From contig JALFCJ010000226.1 in the NCBI GenBank assembly GCA_022771185.1, positions 1-7,730 on the forward strand: a DNA stretch of 7,730 nt, given 5' to 3'. Positions 4,200 through 7,730 of the stretch are shown here, piece after piece. Positions within the stretch are counted from its first letter, which is position 1. Every line of letters begins with the position of its first letter. The position numbers were made by a program, and so were the translations under genes. This DNA is from Spirochaetales bacterium (GTDB lineage Bacteria > Spirochaetota > Spirochaetia > Sphaerochaetales > Sphaerochaetaceae). The notes beneath the pieces were generated by a model. That model saw only the letters and a program-made list of their open reading frames with translations, did no database searches and had not been told where the DNA came from.

Positions 4200-7028
4200 A
4201 TGAAAAAAGCCTTCTTTATCTTTACGCTGTTGTTTTTCTCTAGTTTTATGGTGTTTGCTTCTTCCGATATTACTCCTCCCGAAATAAAAAGAGTGGAGAG
4301 TGGAAGCGACGATGAGAAAAAGATGTATGTCTACTTCGACTTTGAGACAGTGAGCGGTAAAGGTGAGAAGGCTATAGTCAAGTTATATGACACAGAAATG
4401 CAGGAGCTTGATTCCAAAACTGTAGGAAAGAGTAAGAAGAATGAGAAGAAGACTTTTTTTAAGCCCTCCAAATCAGGAACCTACTACATAGAAGTAATTG
4501 GAATCAAGGGAGACGAAGAGTATCCCAGCGCTCTTTTTTGTGTAGAGTGGAGTTATCCTCTAGCTACCCCTGAAGTGAGTCTGGTCAATGAAGGTAACGA
4601 AACCATCAGAGTCCAGTGGAATAGTATAAATGAAGCTGAAGAGTATTCAGTATCTATTAACGGTACTGAGTACAAGACTAAAGAGACTGAAATGGCGTTC
4701 TCTAGTCTAAACGAGGGCGAGAAATATGTCTTCTCTGTTTCTGCCATCCGAGGAGAAGAGAGAAGTGAAGCACCTCTTCTTTATAAAACAGCAAGAAAAG
4801 ATAAAGACAGAGTATGGAATTTCACTCGCTTCGGTCAGTCAACAAAAGAAGCGCTTAATACTTATTTCATCATCGATAGCGATCAACTTGAGCTGGAATT
4901 AAACTCCTGCTCTGTCACCCTTAACGGAGAGGTGTCAGAGAAGGGTGGAAAGTATACTTCTCTTCATGACGGTATCTCGTATTATTACACAGTAATTGAT
5001 CCTAAGAGTGAGAATTTCTCTCTTTCTGCAACTTTCGTCGTCGATTTTATTAACCCCACCCCTGACGGACAGGAAGGCTTCGGCATTATTGCTATGGATT
5101 CTATAGGAGAAGACGGAGTCAGCGGCACCAACCACTACACAAACTCAGCTTCATTAATTGCCTTAAAATATGAAGGCTGGATAAATGGTGTAAAATACTC
5201 TTCAAAAGATACTCTCGGATCCCGTTTTATTACTGGAATTACAAAAGAGAGTATAGTTAGGGGGGAAGAGGCAATAACAGAGTCTGCTGTTTCACTCTCT
5301 GAAGCCTATAGTTATGATAAAGACGATCTAATACAGAAGGGAAATGAGTATAGGCTGACCCTAACACTTGATAATACAGGATTCCACTGTATTCTAAATG
5401 GTGAAGATCATATTCTCTACATGGGACGAGAGGAATTAACTGTAATAGACGAGGACCATATATATGTAGGTTTCTCTGTTGCTCGTGGGTGTAATGTAAG
5501 AGTAAAAGATGTTGTCTTTACTACATCAAACCCAACTCTTGACCCAGTTGGGGTATCGAAGCCTAAAGATATAATTCCTTATGAAGTGAAGATCGAGTCT
5601 CCTTCCACTTGGGCAGAAGGTCCATATCTCTTTACGCTCCACTCAAATAGTGACGGCAGAGCTGAAGTGAGAGATAGAAGAGATGGATCAGTTCTTTTAT
5701 CAGCATTTCCTGTAAAGAGTGGTGTCGATACATCTGGATACATAACACTATGTGATGGTGTCACACCAATAAGTGTCATATTTACTCCAGACGAGAGTAC
5801 TAATGATGGTGAAGTTTCATATGGCGTATGGAACGAGAAAGGAAAGCTGGAAGAAAGCTTGGAGCCTATAGTTATTGGGTACGATATCGAGAAAAAGAGC
5901 TATGATAGTGATATCCTCTATGTTTCGCCTCTTGGAAAGAGGGACGGAGAGGGAACAAGAGATAATCCATTAGATATCTACAGTGCCATCAAGTTCTCTA
6001 AGCCTGGCACCGTGATCATACTTATGGATGGCGAATACGATATAAACGAAAGACTGAGAATAGAGAGAGGAAATAGTGGTAGGAGAGGCGAATATAAGAC
6101 ACTGATGGGGGAAGGAAACGTTGTATTGGACTTCTTTCACTCTTCTTATGGTATGGAGCTTTGTGGCGATTATTGGATCCTCTCTAACTTTACAATTCGT
6201 AACACTGTTGACGGAAAGAAGGGCTTACAGATAGCAGGAAACCACAATATAATACAGTTCATTATTGCAGAATACTGTGGTGACACAGGTATCCAGATAA
6301 GCGGCTCTTCCCAAGATTCAAAAGGAAAGTGGCCTCAGGCTAATATAGTTCGGTATTGTATTTCCCACGATAACGCAGATTTTGCCATGAATAATGCTGA
6401 TGGCTTTGCAGCCAAGCTTACGGTTGGAGAAGGTAATAGATTCCTAGGCTGCGTTTCATATAATAATGCAGACGACGGCTGGGATCTATTTTCAAAGATA
6501 GAAACTGGTGCTATAGGTAAGGTAATAGTTGAGAAGTGCATTGCATTCAATAACGGCGTACTCTCTGACGGAAGAAGCGGTGGAGACGGCAACGGCTTCA
6601 AGCTGGGAGGCGACGGAATCGGTGTTGAGCATGAACTCTTGGATAGCATTTCTTTTAACAACCTCTCAAATGGAGTCACAAGTAACTCCAATCCTAAGTG
6701 TAGAGTAATTAATGTTATTTCTTGGAATAACTGGGGTGCCAACATTACTCTATATGGAAAAGGAAGTGGAGAAAGAGACTTTGTGCTGGAGAATGTTGTT
6801 TCTCTTCACGGAGGAAGCAGCGACAATGTAGCAGAAGAAGAAAGCCTATTTAAAGAGAACACATATCTATGGAATGGGGAGAAATGTAGTAATAGTAAAG
6901 GAATTGTAGTTGATGACTCCATTTTCCTTTCTACAACTTTCTCTGGCTTTGAAATGAGAGATTATGGAATAGATATAGGAGATTTCTTGAGACTTAAACC
7001 GGAGTTTGACTTCTCTGTCTCAATGTAG
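4200..7028 (+). CDS. Secreted multidomain pectate lyase, polysaccharide lyase family 9 (Pel9A-like)
   Basis: A 942-residue exported enzyme expected to cleave polygalacturonate by calcium-dependent beta-elimination. Layout: signal peptide 1-20 (cleavage likely FMVFA-SSD); beta-sandwich about 25-117; fibronectin III-like domain about 122-197 (VQWNSINEAEEYSVSING); laminin-G/concanavalin-like domain about 205-442; another Ig-like sandwich about 460-560; right-handed parallel beta-helix about 572-935, opening with the LYVSPLGKRDGEGTRDNPL signature. Catalytic region: D734 in NADGFAAKL and D758, D759 and D762 in NADDGWDLF match the four calcium Asp of Dickeya Pel9A with the same spacing (24 residues, then 1 and 3). 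K801 in GNGFKLGG matches the catalytic Lys. The enzyme should thus be active. ATG 4200 is 6 nt after GGAG inside the upstream gene. The N-terminal half, over 500 residues of beta-sandwich modules, makes it much larger than the minimal PL9 enzyme; these modules probably position it on plant cell wall or cell surface. No anchor, LPXTG or S-layer motif is seen at the C-terminus. Confidence 0.9.
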   Translation: MKKAFFIFTLLFFSSFMVFASSDITPPEIKRVESGSDDEKKMYVYFDFETVSGKGEKAIVKLYDTEMQELDSKTVGKSKKNEKKTFFKPSKSGTYYIEVIGIKGDEEYPSALFCVEWSYPLATPEVSLVNEGNETIRVQWNSINEAEEYSVSINGTEYKTKETEMAFSSLNEGEKYVFSVSAIRGEERSEAPLLYKTARKDKDRVWNFTRFGQSTKEALNTYFIIDSDQLELELNSCSVTLNGEVSEKGGKYTSLHDGISYYYTVIDPKSENFSLSATFVVDFINPTPDGQEGFGIIAMDSIGEDGVSGTNHYTNSASLIALKYEGWINGVKYSSKDTLGSRFITGITKESIVRGEEAITESAVSLSEAYSYDKDDLIQKGNEYRLTLTLDNTGFHCILNGEDHILYMGREELTVIDEDHIYVGFSVARGCNVRVKDVVFTTSNPTLDPVGVSKPKDIIPYEVKIESPSTWAEGPYLFTLHSNSDGRAEVRDRRDGSVLLSAFPVKSGVDTSGYITLCDGVTPISVIFTPDESTNDGEVSYGVWNEKGKLEESLEPIVIGYDIEKKSYDSDILYVSPLGKRDGEGTRDNPLDIYSAIKFSKPGTVIILMDGEYDINERLRIERGNSGRRGEYKTLMGEGNVVLDFFHSSYGMELCGDYWILSNFTIRNTVDGKKGLQIAGNHNIIQFIIAEYCGDTGIQISGSSQDSKGKWPQANIVRYCISHDNADFAMNNADGFAAKLTVGEGNRFLGCVSYNNADDGWDLFSKIETGAIGKVIVEKCIAFNNGVLSDGRSGGDGNGFKLGGDGIGVEHELLDSISFNNLSNGVTSNSNPKCRVINVISWNNWGANITLYGKGSGERDFVLENVVSLHGGSSDNVAEEESLFKENTYLWNGEKCSNSKGIVVDDSIFLSTTFSGFEMRDYGIDIGDFLRLKPEFDFSVSM

Positions 7029-7071
7029 GCTAAGAATGAAAACTATATAGTTGTCTAAGATTGGTTTTTCT

Positions 7072-7099
7072 TTGCTTTTCTCAATATTGGCATTATCAT
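7072..7099 (+). promoter_or_regulatory. Candidate promoter of the TGS-kinase gene
   Basis: TTGCTT (7072-7077) and TATCAT (7094-7099) are spaced by 16 bp; the -10 box matches the consensus at five of six positions. A start about 7 nt after the -10 box would fall at or within 1-2 nt of the ATG at 7107, giving a leaderless or nearly leaderless mRNA. This agrees with the lack of a normal ribosome binding site there. Confidence 0.35.
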
Positions 7100-7131
7100 A
7101 TAGGGTATGAAAAAAATTAAAGTCAATATTG
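7082..7131. repeat. Pair of CAATATTG palindromes flanking the kinase start
   Basis: The 8-bp palindrome CAATATTG occurs at 7082-7089 and 7124-7131, both preceded by T, with 42 bp between repeats (about four helical turns). The first overlaps the candidate promoter spacer, the second lies in codons 6-9 of the kinase gene. Placement would suit a dimeric regulator, but the words are short and A/T-rich and may be chance. Confidence 0.25.
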
Positions 7132-7730
7132 ATGGAAGTTATTTAGAAACTGAGAAGTATTCTACTATTCAAGATGCCCTTGCCTTGAAAGGCTTAGTTG
7201 AAAAAGACAAAGCATATAACTATTTGGAAAATCCGATAGTTGGGGCAAAGGTAAACGGTGAAACAAAGGGCTTGAGAGATGTCCTGACTTCCACATCGAT
7301 TATAGAGCCCATTTATGTATTTGAAAGCCTGGGGCGAAGGATTTATCGTCACTCCATCTGCTTTCTTCTTTCCTATGCTTCAACTTTAGTTGTTCCTGAG
7401 AGGCACTTGGTCATAGGCCACTCTCTAGGTGACGGCTTCTATTTCTCTTTTGAAGACGATGAATATGTAGACCAGGTCACAGTAGAGAAAATTAGAGTTG
7501 AAATGGAGAGACTTGTCAGAGACTCTGTTGATGTCGAGTATGAGACATTGAGCGGCGAGGAGGCAATGGAGATTCTTGCGCAAAGGGGAAATGAGAAGAC
7601 AAGGCTTCTACTTTGCTCAAAGAATAAGAGTGCTGTCAATGTTTATAGAATAGGATCCTATATACAGCTTTCTTATGAGCCTATTGTTCCAAATATTTCT
7701 ATGCTCTCTCTATGGGAGCTGAGAAAGTAT
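7107..7730 (+). CDS. TGS-domain nucleoside (uridine) kinase, N-terminal part; continues past the right edge
   Basis: An open frame of 208 codons with no stop before the window ends. The first about 70 residues form a TGS domain (MKKIKVNIDGSYLE, a central helix at IQDALALKG, then VGAKVNGETKGL). This is followed by a ThrRS/SAD-like domain with GRRIYRHSICFLL near 77-89 and IGHSLGDGFYFSF near 103-115. This TGS plus SAD-like arrangement followed by a P-loop kinase is the known form of bacterial TGS uridine/nucleoside kinases in spirochaetes, Thermotogae and Firmicutes. The P-loop kinase part would lie beyond 7730 and is not seen. ThrRS itself is unlikely: GRRIY and the close spacing to IGHSLG fit the kinase family, and the HxxxH zinc pattern of the ThrRS editing domain is not evident. 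The start is fixed by an in-frame TAG at 7101-7103 directly upstream. Only AGGG, 1 nt from the ATG, resembles a ribosome binding site. Role: phosphorylates nucleosides to NMPs in salvage. Confidence 0.8.
   Translation, partial: MKKIKVNIDGSYLETEKYSTIQDALALKGLVEKDKAYNYLENPIVGAKVNGETKGLRDVLTSTSIIEPIYVFESLGRRIYRHSICFLLSYASTLVVPERHLVIGHSLGDGFYFSFEDDEYVDQVTVEKIRVEMERLVRDSVDVEYETLSGEEAMEILAQRGNEKTRLLLCSKNKSAVNVYRIGSYIQLSYEPIVPNISMLSLWELRKY

Noticed and set aside
6335..6745. A 136-codon open frame on the minus strand inside the PL9 gene
   Set aside because: It lies wholly opposite the conserved catalytic region of the lyase, has no ribosome binding site and gives a Ser/Pro/Leu-rich composition typical of an antisense shadow.
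7041..7052. AACTATATAGTT palindrome followed by a T-rich stretch, as a terminator for the pectin operon
   Set aside because: As a hairpin it has only four A/T-rich base pairs with an ATAT loop, too weak to support a terminator call.
7107..7730. Threonyl-tRNA synthetase, because of the TGS domain
   Set aside because: The second domain has the GRRIY and IGHSLGDGFYF pattern of TGS nucleoside kinases, and no clear ThrRS editing-site HxxxH motif is seen in the 208 visible residues.
1..7730. Defence system, CRISPR array, prophage or insertion sequence
   Set aside because: No repeat-spacer pattern, transposase, integrase, toxin-antitoxin pair or terminal inverted repeats were found; the DHH and SurE proteins are ordinary metabolic families.

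Overview
The window reads as AT-leaning, gene-dense bacterial chromosome. Every convincing gene is on the + strand, most have a GGAG/GAGG-type ribosome binding site, arginine is mostly AGA, and genes are packed with start/stop overlaps. The gene set is NrnA-type DHH phosphoesterases, SurE, a secreted family 9 pectate lyase with large beta-sandwich extensions, and a TGS-domain nucleoside kinase. This suits an anaerobic, fermentative, plant-polysaccharide-using bacterium. A gut or sediment spirochaete (Treponema/Sphaerochaeta-like) is my best guess, but that is inference from gene content; a low-GC Firmicute or Thermotogae-like host is not excluded.

Layout. (1) 1-474: 3' end of a beta-rich, probably secreted protein whose start lies off the left edge. 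(2) 475-547: a compact junction with a GC-rich 9-bp hairpin, a possible promoter, and an A/T hairpin that abuts the next ribosome binding site. (3) 548-3229: a tightly overlapping three-gene operon, nrnA-like copy 1, nrnA-like copy 2 and surE, closed by a probable intrinsic terminator near 3293-3326. (4) 3230-3701: about 470 bp without a credible gene; terminator at its left end, probable promoter/leader for the next operon at its right. (5) 3702-7028: a two-gene secreted pectin module. It holds a small free-standing carbohydrate-binding-like protein, then, 3 nt later, a 942-residue PL9 pectate lyase with signal peptide, fibronectin III and laminin-G-like modules and all expected calcium and catalytic residues. 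(6) 7107-7730: 5' part of a TGS/ThrRS-like nucleoside (uridine) kinase that runs off the right edge and lacks a normal ribosome binding site.

How the genes fit together. Operon 3 looks like a nucleotide-recycling unit: NrnA enzymes cut very short RNAs and 3'-phosphoadenosine phosphate to mononucleotides, and SurE can dephosphorylate nucleoside monophosphates. The kinase at the right end would act in the opposite direction (nucleoside to nucleotide), but it is separated by the pectin operon and need not be co-regulated. The pectin operon is a separate export-oriented unit: one protein likely to bind polysaccharide and one to cleave it.

No rRNA, tRNA, CRISPR array, insertion sequence or phage gene was seen. 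The most unusual points are the tandem nrnA paralogues coupled to surE, the stand-alone binding-module protein coupled to the PL9 enzyme, and the kinase start with paired CAATATTG palindromes and no proper ribosome binding site.
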